The position numbers and the translations under genes were made by a program. The notes beneath the pieces were generated by a model. It saw only the letters and a list, made by a program, of their open reading frames with translations. It did no database searches and was not told where the DNA came from. A stretch of DNA of 64,000 nt from Sthenelais limicola (taxonomy: Eukaryota > Annelida > Polychaeta > Phyllodocida > Sigalionidae): contig OW804096.1 of the NCBI GenBank assembly GCA_942159475.1, positions 36,207,744-36,271,743 of the forward strand, read 5' to 3'. Positions 12,328 to 22,089 of this stretch are shown here, in pieces (the first letter of the stretch is position 1; every line of letters starts with the position of its first letter).

Positions 12328-12446
12328 TTATTTTGTTAACGTCCTGAATAAAAAAAATTTGTCCAAAAAAACCTTTTCTCTGCAAAATTATTTTGTTAAC
12401 GTCCTGAATAAAAAAATTTGTCCAAAAAAACCTTTTCTCTGCAAAA
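12328..12446. repeat. 59-60-bp tandem duplication
   Basis: Two adjacent copies of a unit starting ttattttgttaacgtcctg and ending cttttctctgcaaaa, differing by about one base in a poly-A run. Confidence 0.9.
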
Positions 12447-13078
12447 TAATTATTTTAATACAGAAAATAAGGACGCGAACATGGGCCTATGTTTTTTTAA
12501 CGAAAATTCCGCCAACTAGAGGTTAATAATATGAAATGCACATAACTCCCAGCGGGTGATACGATATTCCAATGCTATAGCCTATGGCTTACCATACCTT
12601 CCCGCCAAGAGGTATAATAATGTTAAATTACTAGCAACTTGTTCCATTCACCCTTTATTATTATACACGTATTGTTCTGAAAGCAACGTATCTAGAGTGA
12701 GTAATGCATAGTGCATATTTCATTAGTGAGTTATGTTGAGTTGTCATGGCAACCAATCTGGTATTTTTTACTAAGATTACCACTAAAATTCTAATTTAGG
12801 ACTCATTTCTGTTGTTGTATATTTGCATGATTGAACGCATATAATAAATTTGTATTTATGCACTTGTCAATTGCTTGCAACCCCCACCCCCACAAATATC
12901 CTGGGGTATGGGGGAATATCCTGGACATTTTGGGAAATAGGGTGAAATCCCCGACCGCTCAGGACAAGAAATTTGTGTAAATCCCACATTATTTTTGCAA
13001 ATAAAAGATATAAACCCTGACGAGCATTCCCCCACCCTGGGCCACCTCTTGATTTATTGGTAAGGCCAAGAAAAAAAA

Positions 13079-13408
13079 TAGGTGTGTTTCCGATTTACCC
13101 CCCCCCCCCCCTACCTAGAAAAAACCTTCCCCTACCTAAAATTTTTTTGACAATACCAGATTTTTTGGATACCATACTTTACTTTTTTTGGATTTTTTGA
13201 CAAAAAAAGCTAATAAAAGCAGGAAAACAGGTTTTCCCTAACCTGGAACTGTCAAAAAGCACATTTCCCTTGTTTAAAACAACTATTGTTTTAAATTAGA
13301 CATTTTTTTCAGTGCCTGGGAGGTGGTTTCCTAATAAAAAAAAAATAAAAAAAAAAAAATTACCACCCCCTACCTAGTTTTCAGCCCGATAAATCGGAAA
13401 CACACCTA
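13079..13408 (+). mobile_element. MITE-C copy 1
   Basis: About 330-bp non-coding element with perfect ends TAGGTGTGTTTCCGATTTA and complement. The interior includes a poly-C run and A/T-rich halves. Poly-A/T and GGCC next to both ends suggest a slightly longer terminal repeat. Confidence 0.75.
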
Positions 13409-13731
13409 TATTTTTTTGGGCCTAAACTAAGGAAAATCCCCGCCTGGGTGGTGGCATAGTTCTCTGAAATCCCCCTTCCATTCCCCCATACCCCTGGGAC
13501 TGGGGGTGGGGTTGTAATTGACAAGTGCACGAATATTGAAAATGTATGTTTGGTTTCTTTTTATTTAATGCTTGAAAGAGGAATAACTTACATTTATGTT
13601 GAAACGGTGCAATACTAATATGTGTATTGCACTCTATTGTAAAGAATTTGGTTCTTTTGGGGCAGGTATTTTTTAACTTTAATAAATTATCAGCTAGGCG
13701 AGAACGAACGCCACTCATATAGGACGTCAGC

Positions 13732-13930
13732 AAATGTACAATGGGCCGCTCTACACATTCAGTAAATTCTGCTAAATTCTGCTAAAAATGATAAATACTA
13801 GGTGTATCTGAGTGTATTTGGGATTGCCTTGATTTAAACTATATGTTTGGTTGTTTAAACTGTATTTTAAACAACAATTTTGTCAACAATTTGGGCTCTT
13901 CCAGAGGATTTATGAAGGAGAATTGTACAT
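13732..13930 (+). mobile_element. MITE-A copy (degenerate)
   Basis: Has AAATGTACAATGGGCCGC at the left and GAATTGTACATAGATCC at the right, with family interior (actaggtgtatctgagtg). Both outer termini are lost. Confidence 0.5.
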
Positions 13931-14363
13931 AGATCCAGAAGGGGTCATTGAGTCGGTTGAATTTCTTCCCCTACAATGCCTTTAGTACACTTGAAGTATT
14001 GTAGTCAAATTTGTCACAATGATGTATAGGACCTCACTGGGTTTATCTCTCTATTCAAACTCAATTGTTGCCATAGCAACATTTATTAATTAGCACTAGA
14101 TATATGTACAATAGAGACTAAGACTTTGAAAGGATATCACAAAACTGAACTGAAGGGACGCTTTTCTGCTTCCTTGGGTTTTCCCATGAAAATGTTTGTC
14201 AAAATGTGAAAAGAAAATAACGATCAAGAATAGGCCTATGGATTATGAACACTCCTTAACTAGGCTAGTATAGGAAGTATAGTATAGTAGAGTCGCTGCG
14301 AACTAGTTAAGTAATAAATTTTGTGTAAATGAATGAATTGAGACTGCTTAATATATGTAATCT

Positions 14364-14597
14364 GGTCAGATTTTCTGAAAATGTGCAATTCTCCTTCACC
14401 AATCTTCTCAAATAACCCAAATTTCAGACGAAAATAAAGTCCAAAATAAAGTTCAACCTAACCAAACAGATTGCTAGAATCAATGCAATGCTGAATATAC
14501 TCAAATTTACCTAGTATTGCCCAAATTTCAGCCTAATTTAGCCTAATTTCCTTAATGTGTAGAGCTGCTAATTGTACATTTTCTGAAAATCTGACCC
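14364..14597 (-). mobile_element. MITE-A copy (14.4 kb)
   Basis: Starts GGTCAGATTTTCTG and ends CTGAAAATCTGACCC, with reverse-orientation interior. Confidence 0.85.
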
Positions 14598-15010
14598 ATA
14601 TGTTACTGCTGTCTAAGTAAGAGGGCGAAGAAATCCCAACTACTGTAATACTATTCTATGGAAATGTGTAACAAATAAGACAAGACAAGTTATACCATCC
14701 TACCAACTGTTCCGTTATGTAAACTGTCACGTATTTCACTATCTCCACAATGTATCATTATCCCATCACCCTCATCTCATTTCCATTTCATTATCATTAC
14801 CACAATCATCTATTCTAACATTACATTTGAAATAGCACACAGGCACAGGGGGAAGACCGGCATATTTTCCCAACCTAAAAACCACTAAAGCTTGTGCCAT
14901 TGGTAGGCCTAGTCCCTGTATAAATAGAGATATCAAAAACAAAAAAATAAAACGTCTATGAAGAAGAGAACAACTTAGAACTATTCTAGATAACATTACA
15001 CAAGTTATAC

Positions 15011-15240
15011 GGGTCAGATTTTCAGAAAATGTACAATTGGCTGATCAACATGTTTTGTAAAGTCTGTAAAATTGGACCGACAAATCATCAACACTAGGTA
15101 TATTGAGTCTATTTGGTATTGCCTTGATTCAAACACACAGGTTATGTTGAACTGTATTTTGAACCTGATTTTTGTCTTGAATTTAGCTTATTTGAGAGGA
15201 TTTGTGGAGGTCAATTGTACATTTTCTGAAAATCTGACCC
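15011..15240 (+). mobile_element. MITE-A copy beside the Polinton
   Basis: Intact termini GGGTCAGATTTTCAG / CTGAAAATCTGACCC. It ends 48 bp before the Polinton's left terminus and is therefore part of the pre-insertion host flank. Confidence 0.85.
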
Positions 15241-15282
15241 AACAAACATGACCCTCATCGCATATCATAGAATACTTTTAAA

Positions 15283-15288
15283 CGTACA
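15283..15288. other. Left target-site duplication CGTACA
   Basis: Hexamer CGTACA directly abuts the left TIR and is repeated exactly at the right end (34743-34748). Six base pairs is the length expected for Polinton integration. Confidence 0.93.
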
Positions 15289-15486
15289 AGTAGAATATAC
15301 GTTCTCCACCCCCACTTCAAGATGGCCGCCAAATCCAAGATGGCGGCCATGGCGGCTGTGTCGGCGCCGCCAGGGGTCAGTGTTTGGGTTGGCTCCTGAA
15401 TGGGGGCAGTGTTGGGGCTTGGGCAGCTACCCCCTGGGGCTGTTTGCTTGTTATGTAAGATGTGTACACTATGGAGAACACTACCG
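15289..15486 (+). repeat. Left terminal inverted repeat (198 bp)
   Basis: Pairs with 34545-34742 without gaps. I noted only two mismatches. It holds CAAGATGGCCGCC and CCAAGATGGCGGCC, the second matching the YY1 consensus (AANATGGCGGC), and then a GC-rich stretch. TIR ends in Polintons serve integration and protein-primed replication initiation (family knowledge). Confidence 0.95.
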
Positions 15487-15499
15487 ATTTTGTTTGTTA

Positions 15500-15545
15500 A
15501 GATGTGGTCACCAGGGGACTTAAGATGTGGCCACCAGGGGGAGTT
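15500..15545 (+). promoter_or_regulatory. Two CCAGGGG-type motifs inside the left TIR
   Basis: GGTCACCAGGGGACTTAAG is followed closely by GGCCACCAGGGGGAG. The second resembles the CTCF core (CCACNAGGGGG). They lie between the TIR and the first gene. Function is inference only. Confidence 0.3.
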
Positions 15546-15632
15546 GTTTAGGATGGCTACTGAGTGGGGGCATGTTTTGGGGGAGGATTGGGGGTATGTT
15601 AGGGTGGGTGTATGCTAATGACTTTAGACCAA

Positions 15633-15716
15633 GTGAGTACCGCCCATATGGTTTTGAGTAGTATGGTTTTATATTGTGTAAGAGTCACTTACTGCTTATT
15701 GCTTGATCAATTAACA
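15633..15716 (+). other. Candidate 5'-leader intron of the zinc-finger gene
   Basis: Possible donor CAA|GTGAGT at about 15633 and acceptor TTAACAG at about 15716. The acceptor lies about 12 bp before the chosen start codon at 15729. If spliced, an upstream ATG at 15612 would run into a stop quickly, which supports 15729 as the start. Confidence 0.4.
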
Positions 15717-15728
15717 GCTATTATTAAA

Positions 15729-16358
15729 ATGTTGAGACGTGCTTTTATTAAGCGTAAATTGAGGGAAGAGTCTATGAAGGCTCTTTGCTATCAGGAATTA
15801 CAGCCTGATTTAAAAACGAGACATGTGATAGAAGAATTAATACCAGGGATGATACAAAATGTTATTTCCCTGAAAGATGAATATGAACGCGCAATTTTGG
15901 AGCAGACTGAGCTAGGAGAGTTTATTTGGGTGCCAATGCCTGGACAAGAACCTGTAAAAGTTACAATTACGGATCGACCAGAACCAGGAGAAGGGGAATT
16001 AGTGGATATTATTTTACCAAAAAAGGAAGAAATGTTAGAGATACCGGCTAGCCCTGTATTTCACACACATCGTGTGCAACATCCATCCGATGAACCCCCT
16101 GCAATACTTATGGGACTGGATGGGAAGAAAAAGTACCAGTGTACTGTATGTAATAAAATATATGCATCCGGGGGAGGGTTTTACGATCACAGACAACGGA
16201 AACATCGCCCAACCCAAGCCTGCATGTCCAGAGATACATTAAGAATGAATAGGAATTGCGCAAAAAAGTACCGCTGCCAGAAATGTGGGAAACACTACGC
16301 ATTTCATAGTGGTTTATGCCGTCACAAGAAACAAGGGTGTCAGGTAAAATATACTTAA
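15729..16358 (+). CDS. Two-zinc-finger protein (209 aa)
   Basis: Probable nucleic-acid-binding accessory protein and the first gene inside the left TIR. Residues about 135-158 form a classical C2H2 finger (C-x2-C-x12-H-x4-H). Residues about 181-204 form a second finger ending H-x4-C (C2HC). The N-terminal third is basic and helical (starts MLRRAFIKRK), and the middle is Glu/Pro rich. The frame is open back to an ATG at 15612, but the ATG at 15729 is preferred because of the likely leader intron. Polinton-type elements often carry unrelated accessory zinc-finger genes, so its exact role (transcription factor or DNA handling) is not known. Family assignment beyond zinc finger is not possible. 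Confidence 0.75.
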   Translation: MLRRAFIKRKLREESMKALCYQELQPDLKTRHVIEELIPGMIQNVISLKDEYERAILEQTELGEFIWVPMPGQEPVKVTITDRPEPGEGELVDIILPKKEEMLEIPASPVFHTHRVQHPSDEPPAILMGLDGKKKYQCTVCNKIYASGGGFYDHRQRKHRPTQACMSRDTLRMNRNCAKKYRCQKCGKHYAFHSGLCRHKKQGCQVKYT

Positions 16359-17697
16359 ACCTAAACCTATTCTATTCAACTTTTCCATTTCCCCCAATAT
16401 CGTTTCGTTTAATGAAATTTAATTCTTTTAGGTCTTAAATCGTTTTGACACATTGTTATGACTTAGACCGTCGCCCCTCGCCAAGGAAACGCCGAGACCC
16501 TAGTAGGACCTTATCGATAAGCCCTTAGTCAGCAAAGATTAAAACAATGGGCGCGCATCGACCCCATTAAGTAAAAGTTGACATATATCCCAAAATAAAA
16601 CGGGTCTTGTAGCTAAATATCAGTAAAAGTAATGATTTCATTAACAGTATCGGTGGTTGAAGTCGTAGGACGTGGAACTTCGGTCACCGTATACTGTTTT
16701 AACTTTATATAAAAAAAATGAATTGGTAACCAAGGATAAACTTTGTGATTTTACCTTGTGTGAGTTCGAACCCCTAGCCATGGCAACGTTTTTCTTTGAC
16801 ATATTCATTCCATATAAAAGCAGAACTTGTATAACCATTTTTTAAATTTAGTAAAACTTATTTTAAAACTTTACAACTTAGAATTACTTAAAACTTTACA
16901 TTTTTTATATTGCAGGAATTAGTTATGCCCTAAAGCACTACACGGATACATAAGTATATTTACAACAAGCTTGGTACATAAGTATGTAGGCGCATGTGTA
17001 CATATTTAAAAATACTGTACTGTACATATTTAAAAATACTGTACTACACTGTTTTAGGAATAAAAAGTTAATAAAAAATTAGACAAACCGAATTAGAAAG
17101 TTTTTCGGACTTTGTAGTAGAATATATTTCAGACGTTGGAAATTATGCAATTAGTTTAAGACACATCCTGTTAAAGAAGAGACACCCTTTCTTACGCATA
17201 TGGGTGTTACGCAATACTTTTTAGCACCTTAGCTTTACAGGAATTAACATGCCATGCATTTAGAACAGTGGCAGTTGGTTACCTTAACTGGATGAGACGG
17301 TTAATACCCCAGGTATCTTTAACTGATTTTAGAGTAAGCCAAAGGGTAATATATTCATTGATTAGTTGTTGTAAAATATTTATCACATAATCACACGTGC
17401 ATTATACTGGTGCCCCCGAACCTCTTTTACATAAGACCAACCGTTTAGTATGGCTTACATACTTGCCGCTTATTTTTCCACATCTGCTATATGTTTCCCA
17501 ACGGCAAATGAGGCGCACCGTATATTTTTATATAGTCTTACCGTTTACAATTTAATTTGACCGACATCGTTTTAATTTGATGGTTTACATACAACTTCCA
17601 ATCAGAATGCAACCCTCCCACACCCCCCTTGACAATAAATAGCCTGGGTTTTTCAATGCTATGTACCACTTGACACAAACTTTGCTATAATACCATA
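16359..17697. other. 1.3-kb AT-rich intergenic region of the element
   Basis: No coding frame of note on either strand. A unit of about 24 bp (tacatatttaaaaatactg) is tandemly duplicated at 17000-17045. A TATA-like string precedes the next gene: tataataccataatgg at 17686-17701 includes its start codon. It may hold promoter or non-coding transcript sequence, but nothing specific is recognised. Confidence 0.5.
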
Positions 17698-18477
17698 ATG
17701 GCACGTTTTTTAGCATTTCTGGACAACTCAGATTTAGATCATTACACCAAAGCTGATCATCAAGATATTCACTACTATTCAGCAATACCAAGCACGGGAA
17801 TATGGCTAAGTATTCCTTCCATAGAGCTTAACATTTGCTTTACAGCAAAGGACTTTGATTTTATAACACCAGCAGCAGCTTTTGACTTTGCACAGCACTA
17901 CAAGTATGTTATTGCTACAAAGGTTTGCAACGATACTAAAGGAGTTGTCATTCCACCAGACATCATTTTTCAGTATGACGGATTTGGGAGTGAGGAACCA
18001 TTTGCCAAAGCATATTTTTACTTTACAAAAACTAAACTTAAATCAACCAAGACTGGATTCAGCAAAATAATGGCTCCTATTTTACCAGCTCTTAACCTTA
18101 CGGGTACAGGGTGTAGCCATTCAAGATTTGCTGTTTTGTATGGGCAGCGCACCGCGCAAAGTTCAGATATGTTTTTTGCCTATAGAGTTTTTGATGAGTG
18201 GCGTAATGAATTACTTAATGATGGGCATACGCATATACCTTGTTATTGTGGTTATAGTGTGTCTTTAAGTAATGCTAATTACTGGACAACATGTTTAAAT
18301 GATAACTGTTGTTTCAAAAATAATGTTCCGTGTGTTACACTAACTCAGTTTAATGGAACAGTACGTAATATCGGATTAAACGGGGTGTGTTTGCGCTGTG
18401 AGTGCTGTGAGCACTGTGCGGGAAATTATTTTTTAAATGTCCCATTAGTTAGTGAAGATTCTCACATATTTATGTAA
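17698..18477 (+). CDS. Cys-rich protein of unknown function (259 aa)
   Basis: I do not recognise this protein. No signal peptide or membrane span is evident. The N-terminal two thirds are mixed alpha/beta in character. The C-terminal 70 residues are strikingly Cys-rich, with clusters CYC, CLNDNCC and CLRCECCEHC that could bind several zinc ions. The LRCEC string resembles but does not match the LxCxE retinoblastoma-binding motif found in DNA tumour virus early proteins. The start is the only good ATG, and 16 bp spanning it recur at 22704. It lies between the zinc-finger gene and the spliced 18795 gene on the same strand, suggesting an early accessory role (inference). Confidence 0.7.
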   Translation: MARFLAFLDNSDLDHYTKADHQDIHYYSAIPSTGIWLSIPSIELNICFTAKDFDFITPAAAFDFAQHYKYVIATKVCNDTKGVVIPPDIIFQYDGFGSEEPFAKAYFYFTKTKLKSTKTGFSKIMAPILPALNLTGTGCSHSRFAVLYGQRTAQSSDMFFAYRVFDEWRNELLNDGHTHIPCYCGYSVSLSNANYWTTCLNDNCCFKNNVPCVTLTQFNGTVRNIGLNGVCLRCECCEHCAGNYFLNVPLVSEDSHIFM

Positions 18478-18794
18478 CACTTTTTGCAAAAGTATAAAAT
18501 AACCAGTAAACCCTGAGGGGCTGAGGGGGTATTAAACGGCTATGTACACGCTGTATATACAGTTGACATGACAGCACGGCAGCGCCTCATTAGACATCAT
18601 TAGACATGTCATTAGACATGTCATGTAGGATTAGATACATCTTCCAATCAGAAGGCAGTTGACTAAATAGGTACATGGGTACCTATACTTTAAAAGGTAC
18701 ACGGGTACATGGCTCATTATTACTTTTTACATTTTTGTAAAACACAGACAACACTTTATTACTATTGCACAGACAACCCACCTACACTGACAAC
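18478..18794 (+). promoter_or_regulatory. Repeat-rich putative promoter of the 18795 gene
   Basis: Contains tandem attagacatgtc repeats (18588-18625). Two inverted half-site motifs of the GTAC type follow: AGGTACATGGGTACCT at about 18669-18684 and AGGTACACGGGTACAT at about 18694-18709. The same motif is repeated about ten times at 22.1-22.7 kb, so a shared DNA-binding factor is plausible. Confidence 0.5.
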
Positions 18795-19629
18795 ATGGCA
18801 TCTAACGGATTTTTTACTTTATCGTGGTTTCCACAGCATTTACTGACGGGGGTTGATGATTTGTCCGACCGCTGGACAGATTATTTGATCTGTATTAGAG
18901 AAATTAGAGGAGAATGTGAGGTTGTACATTCCACCTATACAAATTTTTCAGCTCCTGAGCATAGGAGAGTGAGAGGGGCTGATTTTATAATTCCTCTCGA
19001 GAAACTATTTGGAGGGTTAACATTTATATCTCTTTTGAAAAAACACGGGGCGTCTGACAGCATTGTATTTAGTCAAATTAGAGGGAATATAGGGACCTAC
19101 ATGCTGATTACCCGTGAACAGTGGACCTCCATAAGAGAAAACGTGAGTAGACTGGAAGACATGCTTATTAACGATATCCCCCAAACGAATGAGCTAAACC
19201 TAATGGGGGTTAAAGTAAAGGTACTAGCACCAACCGAGACATACCCCTATAAACGCATCAACCTTTCAAATGAAAGACCAGGAGACACGGATATAAAAGG
19301 AGGTGTTGATTTTCTGGCAAACATTATAAACACTGGAAACGTGGTCGATGAGATACTCGGACTAAGTTTAAGGTAAGTTTAGGAAACTGTAAAGTAGTAC
19401 TGTATTTTTGTTGTATTTTACTGTATTTGCAAGTTGCACAGCTGCTGTATTTAATACGAGTTGTATTTTACTGTATTTGCAAGTTGCACAGCTGCTGTAT
19501 TTAATACAAGTTGTATTTTACTGTATTTACAAGTTGCACAGCTGCTCCTATTTAATAAGTTGCTTTATTTATATTTTCAGGCGTATAGCCAGGGAGAAAA
19601 TTTCCTACAAGTACGAGCACCATTTGTAA
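18795..19629 (+). CDS. Spliced protein of unknown function (about 208 aa, two exons)
   Basis: Exon 1 is 18795-19372 and exon 2 is 19581-19629. The donor AAG|GTAAGT is a perfect consensus and the acceptor TATTTTCAG follows a pyrimidine tract. The frame continues across the junction to a stop at 19627-19629. The ATG at 18795 has a good context (aacATGGca); the frame extends a little upstream without an ATG. No membrane segment or Cys cluster is seen. The segment around residues 107-125 (GTYMLITREQW onwards) has a faint likeness to the PC4/SUB1 single-stranded DNA-binding fold, but this is weak. Role unknown; probably nuclear if the PC4 hint holds. Confidence 0.65.
19373..19580 (+). other. Intron with 50-bp tandem repeats
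   Basis: 208-bp intron bounded by GT...AG. Almost three copies of a 50-bp unit (ttgtattttactgtatttgc...) occupy 19411-19557. Short introns are uncommon in Polinton genes. Confidence 0.75.
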
Positions 19630-19930
19630 TGAGCCAAATTTACATGAGGAAATGAGGAAATTACCATGTGTTTCCTTCCAACTTAGTTCTCCTGCCACGG
19701 CTTTACCACTCATTTTACTCGCAATCACCGGGCATTACAGACCAACTAGATAAGACTTGCCTTACGCCCCCTACACATATTTTTATCAGTTATACAATAT
19801 CACGTGGCCCGGCAACGCCTCCTGTTTTACAACTTCATGAGTACATTTGACGTGCAACACCAGTCGTATACCAGTGCAACACCTTATTTGACTTACTTTT
19901 TGGACTTATTTGACTTATTGAGCCTTCAAA
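19630..19930. other. Intergenic leader of the first membrane-protein gene
   Basis: About 300 bp with no supported gene. AT-rich and probably the 5' leader or promoter of the 19931 gene. No clear TATA box or repeat was recognised. Confidence 0.4.
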
Positions 19931-20749
19931 ATGCATATTTGGATTATTTCTTTCTTCCTTCTGAGCCCTATTATGGCATGGACATCGTGTGGAGTCTCCA
20001 ACAAGTGTAGGTGTGACTTTGAGGAAAGGGCGGCTAGATGCACAGGGGAGAGGATCAAAATTATTCCCCGTTTTAAATTAATTACTCGGTTTAGAATAAA
20101 TTCACTGGCATTTGTTAAGACTGCAATTCCCTCATTTAACTCTTTTAAATTTTCTAACTGGCCTAATTTGCAAAAATTATTTATTATAGATACTGGATAT
20201 ATTGGGAACTGTATTGCCGAAAGAATCAAAATTATTAAACAAAGTGGAAATGTTTCAGTTATTATGGACTGTCCTTTCATTTCAACCCAAAATCCCATTT
20301 TAGTTACAACCCTAGAATCTATTACAACCCAAGAATCTATTACAACCCAAGAACCCATTTTAGTTACAACCCAAGAACCTATTTTAACTTTAAAACCTGT
20401 TACTACTCAACCTACTTCGACTCAAAACCCTATTTCTACAAGTCTTGGTTATACTTCATTTTCTGAAAAATATACTTTTTCTGAACAATACACTTTATCA
20501 ACATTTGAAGATTATACTTTTCAAAATTATACCTTGCAGTCTAATACTTCTACAACCCCCCAGCCTTTATCTAACCCTATAAAACTAGCCGTAACATTAA
20601 CTATTGTCCTAATTTGTTTATTATTACTAATTGTAGTTATAATACTAAGGGTATACTATTATAAGAAAAAGAAACGACAGTCCAATGCTCCTTATAGGGT
20701 AAACCTTATTTATCTTTCAACCGTTGAAGATATGAGTGAAGACTTTTAG
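19931..20749 (+). CDS. Type I membrane glycoprotein with LRR-N-cap-like domain and Thr-rich stalk (272 aa)
   Basis: Predicted surface protein. Residues 1-18 form a signal peptide. C20, C26, C28 and C37 make a C-x-C-x8-C pattern like the N-terminal cap of leucine-rich-repeat proteins, followed by a degenerate Leu/Ile-rich segment to about residue 110 (C94, C114). Residues about 118-210 form a Thr/Ser/Pro stalk with TTQE repeats, likely O-glycosylated. NVS, NYT and NTS are possible N-glycosylation sites. Residues 219-239 are a single hydrophobic span, followed by a basic stop-transfer (KKKKR) and a 30-residue tail with YRVNLIYL. The gene is adjacent to, and apparently paralogous with, the 20890 gene. 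Attachment or membrane signalling is inference. I know of no standard Polinton core gene like this. Confidence 0.8.
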   Translation: MHIWIISFFLLSPIMAWTSCGVSNKCRCDFEERAARCTGERIKIIPRFKLITRFRINSLAFVKTAIPSFNSFKFSNWPNLQKLFIIDTGYIGNCIAERIKIIKQSGNVSVIMDCPFISTQNPILVTTLESITTQESITTQEPILVTTQEPILTLKPVTTQPTSTQNPISTSLGYTSFSEKYTFSEQYTLSTFEDYTFQNYTLQSNTSTTPQPLSNPIKLAVTLTIVLICLLLLIVVIILRVYYYKKKKRQSNAPYRVNLIYLSTVEDMSEDF

Positions 20750-20889
20750 CAAGTCTACATTTGGCTTGGTCGCTTGTCCTCTCCCCTTGCCAGTGTCCCC
20801 TTCCCAGTGTCCCCCTCGCTAGTGACACCACGCTAGTGTCCTCCTCCTCACAAGGCAGCTGATGTGCCCATCTTCAGAAAGTCACCGAG

Positions 20890-22023
20890 ATGGAGAGACG
20901 TCTTTTTCTTCTTCTCCTTTTATGGAGCCTGTACATGGTAGTGGTTACATACCAATGTAAAAGGTGCAACTGTGTGGAGGGTATTGTGCTTTGCAGCCAA
21001 AGGAGGCTAAGGCAATACCCTCACATTTCTGGAAATTTTACGGTAATTAATTTGCAAAACAACCTATTGACGACTGGACCACCTTTTGATTATAACGCCT
21101 TTACGAGGATCGATTTACGAGGAAACCCTATTAACTGTACGACCATTGAAAAACATAGGTTAAAGAACAGGATCATACATCCCAAATGCTTAGGACCACC
21201 TTCATCAGAACAAAAAAAGGACGGAGTAGTGCGATACCATGATGGACATTATGACCAGACACCCTATTCGCCCCCAAAAGTGACAATAGCCCTTACAGCA
21301 TCCAGTGCCGTCATTTCAACGATTTTATTTTCATTTTGTGTCACCTTTGCTGTACGTAGGAGGCGTAGGAGGAGGAGGAGGGAAAGAAGGGGGAATCGCA
21401 AAAGCACTGTATCCATTGAAAGCTCGGAGGCAGGACACAGGGCAGAACGGTGTTCTATGAAGAGTCGCCCCTCTGACCCTCCTCCCCCACCTCCCTTAGC
21501 CGCTGCTTCCTCTCAACCGTCTACCGACTTACAGACCCCCTCTACATCTTCAAACATGCCCCTTGCCTCTTCTACATCATGTCCCCCTTCTTCAGCTTTA
21601 TTAACTCAAGGACCCGTAACTGTACATGCACCACCTATGTTGGGGACAGTGGCTGTATATACACCTTTGCGTACACCTTTGGCCTCCTCCATGGTTCCAC
21701 CTGTCGCTCGTCCTGCCGTCATACCACTCCCCGCACCTCCAGGTATGGAGCCTATGGACACTAATGATTTACCATTACATCTAGATGGACCGCCACCTCG
21801 ACCACCACCCCCTATGAACACTGCTGCTGCTAACACCGTACCACAACCACTGCCTTTAGATGGTTTACCACCACCACCATCACCCCCAAAACATATGGAA
21901 CCCCATGTGAAAAGGCCTTTTGCGGGGCATAGGCCCTTTTTGGACTGTTTCTCCCCTTACAAGCGACTAAAAAAAGGCTGGAAACGCAAATCCTCCAGAA
22001 GATCCTTTAGGCATATATACTAG
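20890..22023 (+). CDS. Type I membrane LRR-like protein with proline-rich cytoplasmic tail (377 aa)
   Basis: Residues 1-20 are a strong signal peptide. C23, C26, C28 and C35 form the LRR N-cap-like pattern. One or two leucine-rich repeats follow (VINLQNNLL, FTRIDLRGNPINC), with C83 and C100 as a likely C-cap. NFT and NCT are N-glycosylation sites. The transmembrane span is about 131-155, followed by nine arginines. The roughly 210-residue tail is rich in proline runs (PPPPPP, PPPRPPPP, PPPPSPP), suitable for SH3 or WW partners, and ends with a basic KRLKKGWKRK stretch. Its ectodomain resembles that of the preceding gene, while the tails are unrelated. It ends before the 22-kb repeat array and is convergent with the spliced minus-strand gene. 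Function unknown; receptor mimicry, attachment or signalling are possible. Confidence 0.8.
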   Translation: MERRLFLLLLLWSLYMVVVTYQCKRCNCVEGIVLCSQRRLRQYPHISGNFTVINLQNNLLTTGPPFDYNAFTRIDLRGNPINCTTIEKHRLKNRIIHPKCLGPPSSEQKKDGVVRYHDGHYDQTPYSPPKVTIALTASSAVISTILFSFCVTFAVRRRRRRRRRERRGNRKSTVSIESSEAGHRAERCSMKSRPSDPPPPPPLAAASSQPSTDLQTPSTSSNMPLASSTSCPPSSALLTQGPVTVHAPPMLGTVAVYTPLRTPLASSMVPPVARPAVIPLPAPPGMEPMDTNDLPLHLDGPPPRPPPPMNTAAANTVPQPLPLDGLPPPPSPPKHMEPHVKRPFAGHRPFLDCFSPYKRLKKGWKRKSSRRSFRHIY

Positions 22024-22089
22024 ACACTGAGACGTATTGCTATACCCGTACTGACTTTTATATGCGCTGTAAGTGCTGTATCATGTTGT

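Noticed and set aside
18400..18425. LxCxE retinoblastoma-binding motif in the Cys-rich protein
   Set aside because: The string is LRCEC; the final Glu is missing.
18765..18794. Upstream extension of the 18795 gene
   Set aside because: Its first codon is TTG; the first ATG is at 18795. The same reasoning moved the starts at 24178, 30805, 32841 and 33167.
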